The position numbers and the translations under genes are program-made. Positions 9,098 through 18,463 of a DNA stretch of 64,000 nt are shown here, piece by piece. How positions within the stretch are numbered: position 1 is the first letter of the stretch; the number at the start of each line of letters is the position of its first letter. The notes below the pieces were generated by a model that ran no database searches, was not told the origin of the DNA, and worked only from the letters and a program-made list of their open reading frames with translations. Location: positions 160,145 through 224,144 of the forward strand of contig NZ_AQXE01000005.1 in NCBI RefSeq assembly GCF_000375485.1, written 5' to 3'. Origin of the DNA: Desulfovibrio oxyclinae DSM 11498. Lineage in GTDB: Bacteria > Desulfobacterota > Desulfovibrionia > Desulfovibrionales > Desulfovibrionaceae.

Positions 9098-10556
9098 CGA
9101 CCCGTGTTCCCGTTCAGCCGCCAAGGACCCCTGTGTCATCGTCATCTTTGGTGCCACCGGTGACCTGACTGCACGCAAGCTTTTCCCGGCCCTGTGCCGC
9201 CTGTTCCAGACAGAGGCGCTGCCGGAGAACTTCGCCGTGGTGGGCGCGTCACGTACCGAGCTGGATCATGACGCCTTTCGCGAGCGCATGAAACAGGCGG
9301 CGGAAAAGGCGGACGCCATGCCGCAGGCTTGGGACGCGTTGGCCTCGCGCCTGTTCTACCGTCCGTTGCGCTTCGACAGTCCGGAGGATTACCGGTCGCT
9401 TTCCGAATTTCTGGGCGAGTTGGACGAGCGGTTCGAGACCGCAGGCAACCGCATGTTCTACCTTGCCGTGCCGCCCGCGGCTTATGAAGAGATTGCGATC
9501 AACGCCGGAAAGGCCGGACTTGCCGAACAGCAAACGAGCTTTTCCCGCATCGTCATCGAAAAACCCTTCGGCCACGATCTGGCCTCGGCACAGCGCTTGA
9601 ACACCGCATTGCTCGGCAGCTTCGACGAGTCGCAGGTCTTTCGCATCGACCACTATCTCGCCAAGGAGACCGTGCAGAACATGCTCATGCTGCGGTTTGC
9701 CAACGCCATGTTCGAGCCGGTCTGGAACCGCCAGTTCGTGGAGTCCGTGCATATCACCGCCGCCGAGAGTGTGGGAGTGGAGCACCGCGCGGGCTACTAC
9801 GACAGCGCGGGCGTGCTGCGCGACATGTTTCAGAACCACATGATGCAGCTGCTCTCGCTGGTGGCCATGGAGCCGCCGTCCATCTACGAGGCAGAACGTA
9901 TCCGGGACGAAAAGACCAAGCTCTACCGCGCGCTCAAGCCGTTTCCCACCGAGGACATCGAGTCGCTGCTCACGCTGGGCCAGTATGCCTCCGGCGTGGT
10001 GGACGGTGAAAAGGTCCCGGCCTATGTGGACGAGCCGGGCGTCCCGGCGGAGTCCGATACGCCGACGTACGCGGCCATGCGCGTCTACATCGACAACTGG
10101 CGCTGGCAGGGCGTGCCGTTCGAGTTGGTCTCCGGCAAGCGGATGCGGGAGAAGCGCACCCGCATCGAGGTTCGTTTCAAGGAGGTGCCGTGCTCCATGT
10201 TCCGCAATATTCTGGGCGAGCACATCACCGCCAACCGGCTGATCATCAACATTCAGCCGGAAGAGGAGGTGCGTCTCGCGTTTCAGGCCAAGGTGCCCGG
10301 CTCTGGCATGTGCCTGCGCAACGTGAACATGCATTTCGACTACAAGGATGAGCACGCGGACAACCTCGGCGCGTACGAAAAGGTGCTTCTGGACGTGCTT
10401 TTGGGCGACCAGACGCTGTTCTGGCGTCAGGATGGCGTGGATTTGTGCTGGGGATTCTTGACGCCCGTCCTGATGGAGTGCAATTGTCCCGAGCGCAGAA
10501 ACATGCTCAAGCTGTATCGGGCTGGATCCGATGGGCCGGAACCCGCCGAATGTTAG
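9090..10556 (+). CDS. zwf: Glucose-6-phosphate 1-dehydrogenase
   Basis: 488 residues, normal family length. The coenzyme-binding loop is [16 protein letters not shown] (~22-37) and the substrate motif RIDHYLAKE (~186-194) has the conserved Lys and His. It oxidises glucose 6-phosphate to 6-phosphogluconolactone. The ATG lies inside the end of gnd with AGGAGGGG upstream, so the two are translationally coupled. It supplies reducing power and pentoses to an organism better known for lactate or H2 oxidation. Confidence 0.96.
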   Translation: MHDDPCSRSAAKDPCVIVIFGATGDLTARKLFPALCRLFQTEALPENFAVVGASRTELDHDAFRERMKQAAEKADAMPQAWDALASRLFYRPLRFDSPEDYRSLSEFLGELDERFETAGNRMFYLAVPPAAYEEIAINAGKAGLAEQQTSFSRIVIEKPFGHDLASAQRLNTALLGSFDESQVFRIDHYLAKETVQNMLMLRFANAMFEPVWNRQFVESVHITAAESVGVEHRAGYYDSAGVLRDMFQNHMMQLLSLVAMEPPSIYEAERIRDEKTKLYRALKPFPTEDIESLLTLGQYASGVVDGEKVPAYVDEPGVPAESDTPTYAAMRVYIDNWRWQGVPFELVSGKRMREKRTRIEVRFKEVPCSMFRNILGEHITANRLIINIQPEEEVRLAFQAKVPGSGMCLRNVNMHFDYKDEHADNLGAYEKVLLDVLLGDQTLFWRQDGVDLCWGFLTPVLMECNCPERRNMLKLYRAGSDGPEPAEC

Positions 10557-10579
10557 CTCCACCGACCATGCGAGGAACC

Positions 10580-11284
10580 ATGGAAATTCGTATTCTGGAT
10601 GATCATGAGGCGGCGAGCCGCGCAGCGGCCGATCTGTTCGTAGAAACCTCGCACCGCGCGCTGGAACGCTCCGGGCGTTTCACGGTCGCGCTGGCAGGCG
10701 GTTCGACCCCGAAGCGTGCCTACGAGCTGCTGGCGTCCGATCCGCGCTGGCGGGCCGTGCCGTGGGACCGGACCCACGTCTTCTTCGGCGACGAGCGCAT
10801 GGTGGAGCCGGACCACGAGCTGAGCAACTATCGCAGGGCCAAAGAGGTCCTGCTGGACAACGTCCCCCTTCCCAAAGCCAATATCCACCGCATGCGCGGC
10901 GAGCTGGAGCCCGAAAGCGCCGTGAACGCCTGCGAGGCTGAGCTGCACTCCGTGTTCGGCCCCGGCGTGCCCGAGTTCGACCTCGTACTGCTGGGCATGG
11001 GCGCGGACGGTCATACGGCCAGCATTTTTCCCGGCACCCGTGCCGTGGCCGAATCCTGCCTTGTGACCTCCGTGAGGCCCGCCGACGTCACGCCCGATGT
11101 GAATCGCCTGACCTTCTGCCTGCCGCTTTTGAACAATGCGGCGCGCGTAGTGTTTCTGGCCACCGGCGCGGACAAGGCGCAGGTGCTCGCCAAGATGCGC
11201 GGTACCGATACGGCCCGGCATCTCTTCCCGGCTGCCATGGTCAACGCACGCGAAACCCTGTTGCTCACCGATCAGCCCATCTAG
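10580..11284 (+). CDS. pgl: 6-phosphogluconolactonase
   Basis: 234 residues with the DevB/Pgl signatures LAGGSTPKRAYELL (~39-52), FFGDERMV, and GMGADGHTASIFPG (~141-154). It hydrolyses 6-phosphogluconolactone to 6-phosphogluconate, the step between zwf and gnd products. The longer frame starting inside zwf is not needed; the ATG at 10580 follows GAGGA. It closes the gnd-zwf-pgl unit. Confidence 0.94.
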   Translation: MEIRILDDHEAASRAAADLFVETSHRALERSGRFTVALAGGSTPKRAYELLASDPRWRAVPWDRTHVFFGDERMVEPDHELSNYRRAKEVLLDNVPLPKANIHRMRGELEPESAVNACEAELHSVFGPGVPEFDLVLLGMGADGHTASIFPGTRAVAESCLVTSVRPADVTPDVNRLTFCLPLLNNAARVVFLATGADKAQVLAKMRGTDTARHLFPAAMVNARETLLLTDQPI

Positions 11285-11323
11285 CCCGCTTGCCTGAGTC
11301 CGCTCGTGGCGTTAGGGTGCGAA

Positions 11324-11932
11324 ATGGACGAATACGCGCGTTTTGCCGGAATCTATGACTGGGTGGTGGGCAGGCCGCTGGGCTCGGTCTTCCGAAAACT
11401 CATCCTGACTTTGCCGCAGGGGGGCGGACTGCTCGACGTGTGCTGCGGCACCGGCATGTTTGCCGCCATGGCGCGGGAGCGGGGGTTTTCCGTGTGCGGT
11501 CTGGACCGTTCCGCGCCGATGCTGGCGGTGGCCCGGCGCAAACGCCCCGGATTGCCGTTGGTGCGCGCCGACGCCTCTGCCATGCCCTTTGGCGGCGAAC
11601 AGTTCCACCTAGCAACCGTGACCTTCGCCCTGCACGAAAAACCGCAGTTCGTGCGGGAGGCTATTCTTGCGGAAATCCTGCGGGTGCTGCGGCCCGGCGG
11701 GACGATCCTTCTGGCGGACTATTGCCATCCACACGGCGCGTCGCGACCCGCCGCCGCTGCTGCGGGGCTGGTGGAACGTCTGGCCGGAGCCGAGCATCAC
11801 CGGAACTATGCCGACTGGATGCGTCGCGGGGCCGCGGAAGGATTCCTTGATGATTCCGGCCTGAACTGGGAGCGTCTGGCCTACGGGCTTTCCGGGGTGG
11901 CGGGGATATACAGGGTGCGCCAGCCGGATTAG
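11324..11932 (+). CDS. Class I SAM-dependent methyltransferase
   Basis: 202 residues. The Rossmann core has GGLLDVCCGTGMFA as the SAM loop, GLDRSAPML for the acidic residue after beta2, ADASAMPF and VLRPGGTILLADY. It resembles UbiE/COQ5-like methyltransferases, but the substrate is unknown. A GTG at 11306 gives six more residues; the ATG at 11324 with AGGG upstream is preferred. It converges on the glycosyltransferase gene with a 4-bp overlap of 3' ends. Confidence 0.8.
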   Translation: MDEYARFAGIYDWVVGRPLGSVFRKLILTLPQGGGLLDVCCGTGMFAAMARERGFSVCGLDRSAPMLAVARRKRPGLPLVRADASAMPFGGEQFHLATVTFALHEKPQFVREAILAEILRVLRPGGTILLADYCHPHGASRPAAAAAGLVERLAGAEHHRNYADWMRRGAAEGFLDDSGLNWERLAYGLSGVAGIYRVRQPD

Positions 11933-12996
11933 CCGCGAACCACCGACTCCAGCCATTGCCGCAACAAAGCTGTCTGTGCGTGGATGTCCAGATGCTCTCT
12001 GGCGTGCGCGAGGGCAGTGCGTCTTTTTTCAAGCAGCTCTTCGGGTGAAAGGGAGAGCAGCCGGCGCAACACGTCGAGTATCTGTTCGTGACCGTTGCGC
12101 TCTTCCACGAGGCAGTCCGAGAGTTCGGGCGGAAAGAATTCGTGCACCCCGCCCGTGCGACGGGCCACCGGGGCCAGCCCGTGCGCCATGCCTTCCGCCA
12201 GTGCCTGACCGAACGGCTCGGCGTGGGAGGGCAGCACGTAGATGTCCGCCTTGTCCAGATAGTCCTGAACGTTCTTGACGAATCCCGTCCATTGTACCTG
12301 TTCTTCCAGCCCTAGCTCCGTGCACAGCGACTTGAGTTTTTTCTCGATCTTGCCGGTGCCGCAGATGATCTGCCGGAAGGCTATCCCTTCGCGCTTGAGT
12401 TCCGCCAGAGCGTGAAGCAGATCGTGGTGTCCCTTGTCGGGGTTGAGCTGGCTGGTGGTGATCAGGGTCGGCACGTCGTGGGAGTGCAATTCTTCCGTTT
12501 GCTCGGGCAGGACCACGCCGGGGTGGATGGCCGTGAAAGTGTGCTTGGCATACAGGGGCACCCGGCGCGTCAGGCAGGTTTTGACGTGCTCGCTGCACGC
12601 CAGCAGGGACGGTGCGAGCAGTCGCTGCGTCAGGCGCGTCTTGCGGGTGTTCTCCACGTCTGCCGGAGAGCCGACGCGGTGCACCACCGGCACGCCGAGC
12701 AGCTTCGCCACGGCCCCGGCCGAGCGCAGGTCCTTGGAAATGTTGCAGATAACCACGTCAGGGCGTTCCTGGCGGAAGTCGCGCCAGAACTGGGAGAGGG
12801 TCTGCGGGTGAAAGTCTGCCCCGAACTCCACCGCGCGCGCATCAAGGCCCTGATCCCGCGCCTTGTCGATGAACGGGCCGGGCCGGCCGTAAATGCGGAC
12901 CGTGTCGCCCATGGCGGCCAGCGCCTTGCCGGAGTTGATGCACCACGACTTCACGCCGCCCCATTTGCGGGTGGAATTGACGAAGACGATGTTCAT
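11929..12996 (-). CDS. Glycosyltransferase family 4 protein
   Basis: 355 residues with a GT-B fold. The N-terminal acceptor domain starts MNIVFVNSTRKWGGVKSW. The C-terminal donor domain (~170-355) has TSQLNPDKGHHDLL, CGTGKIEKKL and the family 4 motif EPFGQALAEGMAHGLAPV. It probably adds a sugar during lipopolysaccharide or envelope glycan assembly, using a nucleotide-sugar donor at the inner membrane. Acceptor and donor cannot be named. It lies downstream of the TerC gene on the same strand. Confidence 0.88.
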   Translation of the reverse strand: MNIVFVNSTRKWGGVKSWCINSGKALAAMGDTVRIYGRPGPFIDKARDQGLDARAVEFGADFHPQTLSQFWRDFRQERPDVVICNISKDLRSAGAVAKLLGVPVVHRVGSPADVENTRKTRLTQRLLAPSLLACSEHVKTCLTRRVPLYAKHTFTAIHPGVVLPEQTEELHSHDVPTLITTSQLNPDKGHHDLLHALAELKREGIAFRQIICGTGKIEKKLKSLCTELGLEEQVQWTGFVKNVQDYLDKADIYVLPSHAEPFGQALAEGMAHGLAPVARRTGGVHEFFPPELSDCLVEERNGHEQILDVLRRLLSLSPEELLEKRRTALAHAREHLDIHAQTALLRQWLESVVRG

Positions 12997-13061
12997 GCGC
13001 GGGCTCCGGGTTGCGGTTCGGGAATGAAGGCAGGGGAGAATGCCTCAGCCTGTCGCGGAAA

Positions 13062-13790
13062 TCAATCCGAACGTCCCTGCCGTGCCTTATGCATGCGCAG
13101 GTTGAGCATCTCGACGCCCAGCGAGAAGGCCATGGCGAAGTATATGTAACCCCGGTCGATGTGCTTGCCGAGCCCCTCGGCCACGAGAAAAACGCCCACG
13201 AGCACGAGGAAGGCGAAGGCCAGCATCTGAATGGTGGGATGCCGGGAGACGAACGCACTCACGGCTTCCGCGAAGATGAACATCACGCCCACCGCGATGA
13301 CGATGGCGGTGACCATGACCCAGAGCTGGTCCACCATACCCACTGCCGTGATGACCGAATCCAGCGAAAACACCAGATCGAGGATCACGATCTGTGCGAT
13401 GGCCGAAGCGTAGGAACGGGCGGCGGAAACGTGCGCCGCGCCCGGTTCCTCCATCTTGTCGTGGATTTCGTGCACGGCCTTGGCCATGAGAAACAGCCCG
13501 CCGAGCAACAGCACTATGTCCCGTCCGGAAACGGCGTGCGAGAATACCTTGAAGAGCGGGGCGGTTAGTCCCATGATGGCGCTGATGGTCAGAAGCAGCA
13601 GGATGCGCATGACCATGGCAAGCCCGATGCCCAGCCTGCGGGCGGCGGCACGCTTTGCTTCCGGCAGCTTGTTGGTGACCACGGTGACGAACACGATGTT
13701 GTCGATGCCGAGGACGATTTCCAGTCCCGTCAGGGTCAGCAGGGCGACGATGGCCTCGAATGTGAAAATTCCTTCCATGTCCCGCTTCAT
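13062..13790 (-). CDS. TerC / YgdQ family integral membrane protein
   Basis: 242 residues with about seven hydrophobic helices. LEIVLGIDNIVFVTVVTNKLP (~21-41) and LDLVFSLDSVITAVGM (~136-151) carry the paired acidic residues (GIDN, SLDS) typical of TerC-type proteins. This family has been linked to metal ion (Mn2+) efflux and tellurite resistance. An internal ATG four codons later (13778) is an alternative start. The gene is divergent from cbiG. Confidence 0.88.
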   Translation of the reverse strand: MKRDMEGIFTFEAIVALLTLTGLEIVLGIDNIVFVTVVTNKLPEAKRAAARRLGIGLAMVMRILLLLTISAIMGLTAPLFKVFSHAVSGRDIVLLLGGLFLMAKAVHEIHDKMEEPGAAHVSAARSYASAIAQIVILDLVFSLDSVITAVGMVDQLWVMVTAIVIAVGVMFIFAEAVSAFVSRHPTIQMLAFAFLVLVGVFLVAEGLGKHIDRGYIYFAMAFSLGVEMLNLRMHKARQGRSD

Positions 13791-13885
13791 GCATCACCTG
13801 CACGGGTAAATCAATATGAAGTGATACCTTTTCCGCTGTCGCGAAGGGCATGGCGAACCACTGGCAAATCGGCTATACCTCGCGC

Positions 13886-14908
13886 ATGAAACTGGCAGTG
13901 TACGCAGTGACGCGGCAGGGGCTCGCCCCGGCGCAAAGAATATGCGATGCCCTCGGCGCGGATGTCTACGCACCGAGGCGGTTCGAGGAGCAGAGGACTA
14001 TCCCCTTCGATTCGTTGCGCGAGTGCGTCCGCGAGACCTTCATCCGTTACGAGGGGCACATCTTCGTGGCGGCCACGGGCATCGCCGTGCGGGTCATCGC
14101 CGAGCACATCGTCGCCAAGGATACGGATCCGGCGGTGATCTGTCTCGACCATCACGCCCGGCACGTCATCAGCCTGCTTTCGGGACACCTCGGGGGCGGC
14201 AACGCCCTGACCCTGCGCATAGCCGAGGCCGTGAACGGGCACCCCGTCATTACCACGGCCACCGATATGGAGGGTCTGCCTTCCGCGGACATGATGGCTG
14301 CGCGCTCCGGGCTGATCATCGGAAATCTGGATGCGGTTCGGCACGTCAACGCCGCATGGCTCGAAGGCCGCACCGTGCAGATATTCGACCCGGAGGAACG
14401 GCTGCTGGGCATCGACGGCGCACGAATGCGAGAGGTTCGGCGCGGGCAATGGTCCGACGGCGACCCCGGCATATGGGTTTCGTGGCGTGACGATTGCCGC
14501 GACCCGGATGCCCTGAGGCTGCACCCCAGAGTGCTGGCGCTGGGCATAGGCTGTCGGCGCGGCGCAACAGCCGGGGAGATTCTCGGGCTTGTGCGCGATA
14601 CGCTGACTGCGGAACGCATCAGGCCCGAGAGCGTGGGCGCACTGGCCTCGGTGGAGGCCAAGCGGCACGAGGCGGGCCTGTTGGAAGCTGCCCGTGAACT
14701 CGGGCTGGAGGTGCGGTTTCATCCCGAGGCGGAGTTGGCGCGGGTGGACGTGCCCACGCCGTCGGAGTTTGTTCTGGATACGCTGGGAACTCCCTCGGTG
14801 TGCGAAGCTGCGGCGGTGCTCGCCGCAAACGGCGGCAGCATCGTGGTGCCCAAGAGAAAATCGAAAAAGGCCACGCTCGCCGTGGCGCGGAGCAATACAT
14901 GCTTGTAG
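13886..14908 (+). CDS. cbiG: Cobalt-precorrin-5A hydrolase CbiG
   Basis: 340 residues. An N-terminal domain (~1-80) is followed by the CbiG central motif LLSGHLGGGNALTLRIA with TTATDM. The C-terminal domain begins LALGIGCRRGATAGEI and contains ASVEAKRHEAGLLEAA. The enzyme opens the lactone and releases acetaldehyde in anaerobic cobalamin synthesis. An in-frame ATG at 13850 would add 12 residues; neither start has a strong ribosome site, and I chose 13886 because homology begins at KLAVYAVTRQG. The 3' end overlaps cobJ by 10 bp. Confidence 0.92.
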   Translation: MKLAVYAVTRQGLAPAQRICDALGADVYAPRRFEEQRTIPFDSLRECVRETFIRYEGHIFVAATGIAVRVIAEHIVAKDTDPAVICLDHHARHVISLLSGHLGGGNALTLRIAEAVNGHPVITTATDMEGLPSADMMAARSGLIIGNLDAVRHVNAAWLEGRTVQIFDPEERLLGIDGARMREVRRGQWSDGDPGIWVSWRDDCRDPDALRLHPRVLALGIGCRRGATAGEILGLVRDTLTAERIRPESVGALASVEAKRHEAGLLEAARELGLEVRFHPEAELARVDVPTPSEFVLDTLGTPSVCEAAAVLAANGGSIVVPKRKSKKATLAVARSNTCL

Positions 14909-15645
14909 TTGTCAGCCTCGGGCCGGGGGATGAATCCCTCATGGCCCCTGCGGCCCGGCAGGCGCTGGAGGGCGCGGATGCCGTGGTCGGCTATCGCGGA
15001 TACATCGAACTGGTGTCCGGAGACCTGCTGGAAGGGAAGGAAGTGGTCGCCACCGGGATGCGCGGCGAAGTGGAGCGAGTCACCAGTGCCGTGGAGCTGG
15101 CGGCATCGGGAAGGAATGTGGCGCTGGTGTGCTCCGGCGACGCGGGCATCTACGCCATGGCTGGGCTTGCGCTGGAGATTCTGGAGAGCCGGGGGCTGCT
15201 GGCCTCGGTTCCGTTCCGGGTCATCCCGGGGATCGCGGCATTCAACGCCGCCGCCGCGCTGCTGGGCGCGCCGCTGATGCACGACTTCGCTTCGGTCAGC
15301 CTGTCCGATCTGCTGACCCCGTGGGAGGCCATCGAACGCCGCATCGAGGCCGCCGCGAGCGCCGACTTTGTCTTGGCCCTTTATAATCCTCGTTCCAGAA
15401 AACGGCGGGAGCAGCTGCCCCGGGCACTGGAGATCGTCGCCAGACACCGCTTGGGGAGCACGCCGGTGGGCATTGTGAGCCGTGCGGCCCGCCCCGGCGA
15501 GAAGGTCACGGTGACCGAACTCGCGGCTGTCGATCCGGAAGCCGTGGACATGCAGACGGTCGTACTCATTGGCAATAGCGCCACCCGTCGCACCGGGGAG
15601 TACATGCTTACCCCGCGCGGGTATCACGACAAGTACGAATACTAG
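14899..15645 (+). CDS. cobJ: Precorrin-3B C17-methyltransferase
   Basis: 248 residues, a tetrapyrrole methylase (CbiH/CobJ). It has VVSLGPGDESLMAPAA at the N-terminus, VCSGDAGIYAMAGLALE near residue 75, VIPGIAAFNAAAALLGAP and LALYNPRSRKR. It methylates C17 with ring contraction. The ATG overlaps the cbiG stop, so translation is probably coupled. With cobL and cbiG this supports an endogenous cobalamin pathway. Confidence 0.93.
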   Translation: MLVVVSLGPGDESLMAPAARQALEGADAVVGYRGYIELVSGDLLEGKEVVATGMRGEVERVTSAVELAASGRNVALVCSGDAGIYAMAGLALEILESRGLLASVPFRVIPGIAAFNAAAALLGAPLMHDFASVSLSDLLTPWEAIERRIEAAASADFVLALYNPRSRKRREQLPRALEIVARHRLGSTPVGIVSRAARPGEKVTVTELAAVDPEAVDMQTVVLIGNSATRRTGEYMLTPRGYHDKYEY

Positions 15646-15731
15646 CCGAGATGGTGAATTTCATCACAATCCACTTGCGGAAACACTACGATTTCTAGTA
15701 AAAAGGCGGCCTCTATTCAGGCCGTGTCGGC

Positions 15732-15760
15732 TTGACACTGCGGGACAGGTCATTTATTCC
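15732..15760 (+). promoter_or_regulatory. Candidate sigma-70 promoter of cytochrome c3
   Basis: TTGACA (15732-15737) is separated by 17 bp from TATTCC (15755-15760). It would give a 5' leader of about 48 nt before the cytochrome c3 ATG. The -35 is perfect and the -10 is weak. Confidence 0.45.
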
Positions 15761-15814
15761 GCAATAGTAGAGAGTGTGACGTATTACCTTTTCGCAACAG
15801 GAGGAACGAGGAGA

Positions 15815-16195
15815 ATGAAAAAAACTTTCATGATCAGTCTCGTTGTAGCCGCTCTGGTGTGTGCTTTCGCACTGCCCAACCTGAGCGCCGCTAACGAGGC
15901 TCCCGCTGACATCGAGCTGAAAGCGCCTTTCAAAATGAGGAAGGCACCCGTGCAGTTCCCGCACGCCGCTCACGAAAAACTGGTCCCCGAATGTACGACC
16001 TGCCACCACGAGTGGGACGGCAAGTCCGAAGTGATGTCCTGCGCCGCTGAGGGCTGCCACAACAAGCAGCGCGCCAAGCGCGGCGAAACCCTCTCCTTCA
16101 AGAAGGCATACCATGATCTCTGCATCAAGTGCCATCGCCAGGAGCGCAAGGGTCCCAAGGGCTGCAACGACTGCCACCCGCGCGAGAAGAAGTAG
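15815..16195 (+). CDS. Tetraheme cytochrome c3 (class III), periplasmic
   Basis: 126 residues with a Sec signal peptide (MKKTFMISLV..., cleaved near residue 25). Four heme sites are visible: CTTCH (60-64), CAAEGCH (76-82, CX4CH), CIKCH (103-107) and CNDCH (117-121). FPHAAHEKL and CHH supply axial histidines in the class III pattern. It shuttles electrons between periplasmic hydrogenases or formate dehydrogenases and transmembrane complexes. The fourth heme uses CX2CH, whereas the D. vulgaris type has CX4CH there. The mature protein is Lys/Arg-rich. AGGAG precedes the ATG, and a strong terminator follows, so it is monocistronic. Confidence 0.93.
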   Translation: MKKTFMISLVVAALVCAFALPNLSAANEAPADIELKAPFKMRKAPVQFPHAAHEKLVPECTTCHHEWDGKSEVMSCAAEGCHNKQRAKRGETLSFKKAYHDLCIKCHRQERKGPKGCNDCHPREKK

Positions 16196-16214
16196 CGGCC
16201 AACTCGGCTGACAA

Positions 16215-16245
16215 GGGGGGTCGCTGAGGCGGCCCCCCATTTTTT
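16215..16245 (+). terminator. Terminator after cytochrome c3
   Basis: GGGGGGTCGC (16215-16224) pairs with GCGGCCCCCC (16229-16238) over a TGAG loop, followed by ATTTTTT. A textbook intrinsic terminator. Confidence 0.85.
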
Positions 16246-16271
16246 CCATATTTTGCCCGGAGGTTTCGAGC

Positions 16272-18245
16272 ATGACTCCCGCTCCCCCTTCTGACGACAT
16301 TCTCGAACTGACCGATATCGTGGAAGGCGAAGGAAGCCAGTCTGACGATTCGGCAGACAGCGGCTCCACGGATGCCGATTTCGAGCAGGAGCTGGAAGAC
16401 CTGTTCGCCGAGGAGCTGGGAGAAACCCCTCCCACCGGCGATCCGGAACCGATCATGCTCGACGACCTCGTTGAGGAAGGGGCCGAAGCCCCTGAGGCCG
16501 CCGCCCGGCCCGAAGAGGAAACCCCAGCCCCAGAGCAGGCTGCTTCCGAAGATGACGACCTTATCGTCCTTGAGGATGTGGCTGATGATGAAGACGTCAT
16601 GGAACTCGGGGCCGACCTTGAAGTGGCTGATGAAGCGGCCCCCAAAGAGGGCGACGAAGAGGGCGACGAAGAGCCCTTGGATCTCGGAGCTGATCTCGTG
16701 GTGGACGATGAATCCGAGTCTCCAACCGAGGATGAAGAGCCCATGGAGCTTGGTGCCGACCTGCTGGCGGAATCTGAAACGGATGCCGAAGCAGACGTCG
16801 CCGAAGATGATGAGGAGCCCCTCGACCTGTCCGGCATGGCTGTAGAGGAAGAGGCACCTGCCGAGGAGGCCGCGTCCGAAGCGCCCGACTCCGATGATCT
16901 GGGGCTCGACGGCTTGGACGACATTCTCGGCGACAGCTCCGGGGACGACTCCGATGATGATCTCGACGCCATGCTTTCACAGGTAGACGATCTTGTCGAA
17001 CCTGCTTCCGAATCTGATCAGGAACAGGGAGAAGGTGACGAGCTGGATGCCCTTGAACTCGATGATCTGGTGGAGGAAGGCGGCGAGGCAGCCGCAGAAT
17101 CTCCGGAACCGAGTGAGTCCGAAGAAGATATTTCCATCCCCGAGCCTGAGCCCGAAGCTCCCGAAGCACCCACGCAGGAACCTGCGGCCGAAGTCGAACC
17201 TTCTGCCGAAGATGTCGTTGCACAGGAAGAGGAAGCCGACTCGGACGTGGAGGATGAACTCCAAAGGGCCATGGATCAGGTGACCGAAGAGGCTGTGGAG
17301 GACGTGTCCGAATCCATGTCGGATGAGGCAGAGACCTCCGAGGCCCCGGTGTTCGAGCCTGCGGAAATCGATCCTTCCATCCTTGATGATGACGAGGATG
17401 ACGAGGCCGATGACCTGCTTGCCGCAGCCATGGCCGATGAGGACGACGCTTCGGACGAGCGCGAAAGCGAAGAGGGCACCGAGGATTCTGATGAAAGCGT
17501 CCCGGCCGAGGACCTGTTGGAGGCCAGCAGCGAGATTGGCCTCGACCGCGAGGTGGAGGACGATTCTCCCGCCATCGAGGGCGTGTCCGAGGAAGAGCTG
17601 GCATCGCTTGCAGGATCTTCCCGCACGGACGAGGAGGGTGAAGACGCCGAAGACGTGGAAGACGTTGATGAGCCGATGGTGGACGAGGATGTCGATTCCC
17701 TACTGGCGAACGTTGACGTGTCCGACCTTGAGGTGCCGGATGCCGAGGACGATCTCGGTTTTGGTCTTTCCGAAGATGAGCTCGACACCGACGAAGCGGT
17801 GAGCGAGGCGCTCATGCTGCGCATCGACGCGCTGGAGGCCCGGCTTGCCGAGATGGAATCGGCTGGCGGTGACTCTCTGGAAAAGCGCATGGGCCGCATG
17901 GAAGACATGCTGATGAAGGCCGGTGCCGACCACGAGCTGGAGCTGGCTGCGCGTGTGGATGTGTTGGAGAACCGCGTGGAGGGGCTCAAGGGCTTCCTGC
18001 GCGAGGAAGTGGCCCGGGCCGTGCGCGAGGATGTGCGGAACGTGGCTGCCGAGGCGGTGCGCGAAGCGCTGGAGCAGAGCGGGCCGCAGGAATCTTCAGG
18101 CGCAGGCGGCGACGAGCTGGTGGACATGGTCCGCGAGGAAGTCGGCCGAGCGGTGCGCGAGGAAGTGGGACGTTCCGTTCCGGAAGAGGCGGCGCGAATC
18201 ATCCGGGAGGAGATCGCCGCGCTCATGGACGAGATGGGCGAATAG
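16272..18245 (+). CDS. Very acidic repetitive protein with C-terminal coiled coil, unknown function
   Basis: 657 residues, not recognised. Residues 1-~510 are dominated by Glu, Asp, Ala, Ser and Pro, with short recurring hydrophobic islands: ILELTDIV (10-17), IMLDDLVEEG (61-70), ELGADL (111-116 and 159-164), DLGADL (137-142), LELDDLVEEGGEA further on. The last ~145 residues change to heptad-like helices (LMLRIDALEARLAEMES, then VREEVGRAVREEVGRSV-type repeats), suggesting a coiled coil. There is no signal peptide or membrane helix, so it is probably cytoplasmic. The frame is long, has normal codon use for a GC-rich genome and is bracketed by two terminators, so it is a real gene transcribed alone. 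Confidence 0.8.
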   Translation: MTPAPPSDDILELTDIVEGEGSQSDDSADSGSTDADFEQELEDLFAEELGETPPTGDPEPIMLDDLVEEGAEAPEAAARPEEETPAPEQAASEDDDLIVLEDVADDEDVMELGADLEVADEAAPKEGDEEGDEEPLDLGADLVVDDESESPTEDEEPMELGADLLAESETDAEADVAEDDEEPLDLSGMAVEEEAPAEEAASEAPDSDDLGLDGLDDILGDSSGDDSDDDLDAMLSQVDDLVEPASESDQEQGEGDELDALELDDLVEEGGEAAAESPEPSESEEDISIPEPEPEAPEAPTQEPAAEVEPSAEDVVAQEEEADSDVEDELQRAMDQVTEEAVEDVSESMSDEAETSEAPVFEPAEIDPSILDDDEDDEADDLLAAAMADEDDASDERESEEGTEDSDESVPAEDLLEASSEIGLDREVEDDSPAIEGVSEEELASLAGSSRTDEEGEDAEDVEDVDEPMVDEDVDSLLANVDVSDLEVPDAEDDLGFGLSEDELDTDEAVSEALMLRIDALEARLAEMESAGGDSLEKRMGRMEDMLMKAGADHELELAARVDVLENRVEGLKGFLREEVARAVREDVRNVAAEAVREALEQSGPQESSGAGGDELVDMVREEVGRAVREEVGRSVPEEAARIIREEIAALMDEMGE

Positions 18246-18269
18246 CCTCAGTCCACAGAGAGATTTGCC

Positions 18270-18302
18270 GCAGGCCCGCCCATGGCGGGCCTGCTTTTGT
18301 TT
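18270..18302 (+). terminator. Terminator after the acidic protein gene
   Basis: An 11-bp perfect stem (GCAGGCCCGCC at 18270-18280 with GGCGGGCCTGC at 18284-18294) and a 3-nt loop are followed by TTTTGTTT. Confidence 0.85.
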
Positions 18303-18314
18303 GCAGGGCCACTT

Positions 18315-18331
18315 CCGACTCGACGAGTCGG
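18315..18331. repeat. Perfect inverted repeat in the gap before the 55-aa gene
   Basis: CCGACTCG-A-CGAGTCGG is a perfect 17-bp palindrome about 130 bp upstream of the next gene. It has no U-run, so it is a possible operator rather than a terminator. No function can be assigned. Confidence 0.4.
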
Positions 18332-18405
18332 CCCGGCACGTGCTAAAGACCCCCAAAAAACGGAAGGTGCCGCCAGGTTTCTTCCGCTTCCCCGCCCGGC
18401 CGACT

Positions 18406-18419
18406 TTGACATGGGTCAA
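18406..18419 (+). promoter_or_regulatory. TTGAC-N4-GTCAA palindrome, FNR/CRP-family-like operator
   Basis: TTGAC ATGG GTCAA lies 45 bp before the ATG of the small gene at 18464. It resembles the TTTGACC-N2-GGTCAA form described for HcpR (a CRP/FNR-family regulator) in Desulfovibrio, with one mismatch. From the sequence alone it is only a candidate. Confidence 0.3.
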
Positions 18420-18463
18420 TGCCGTTTCCCACCGGGCGGGTTTTAGCTTCTCGGAGTAAAGTC

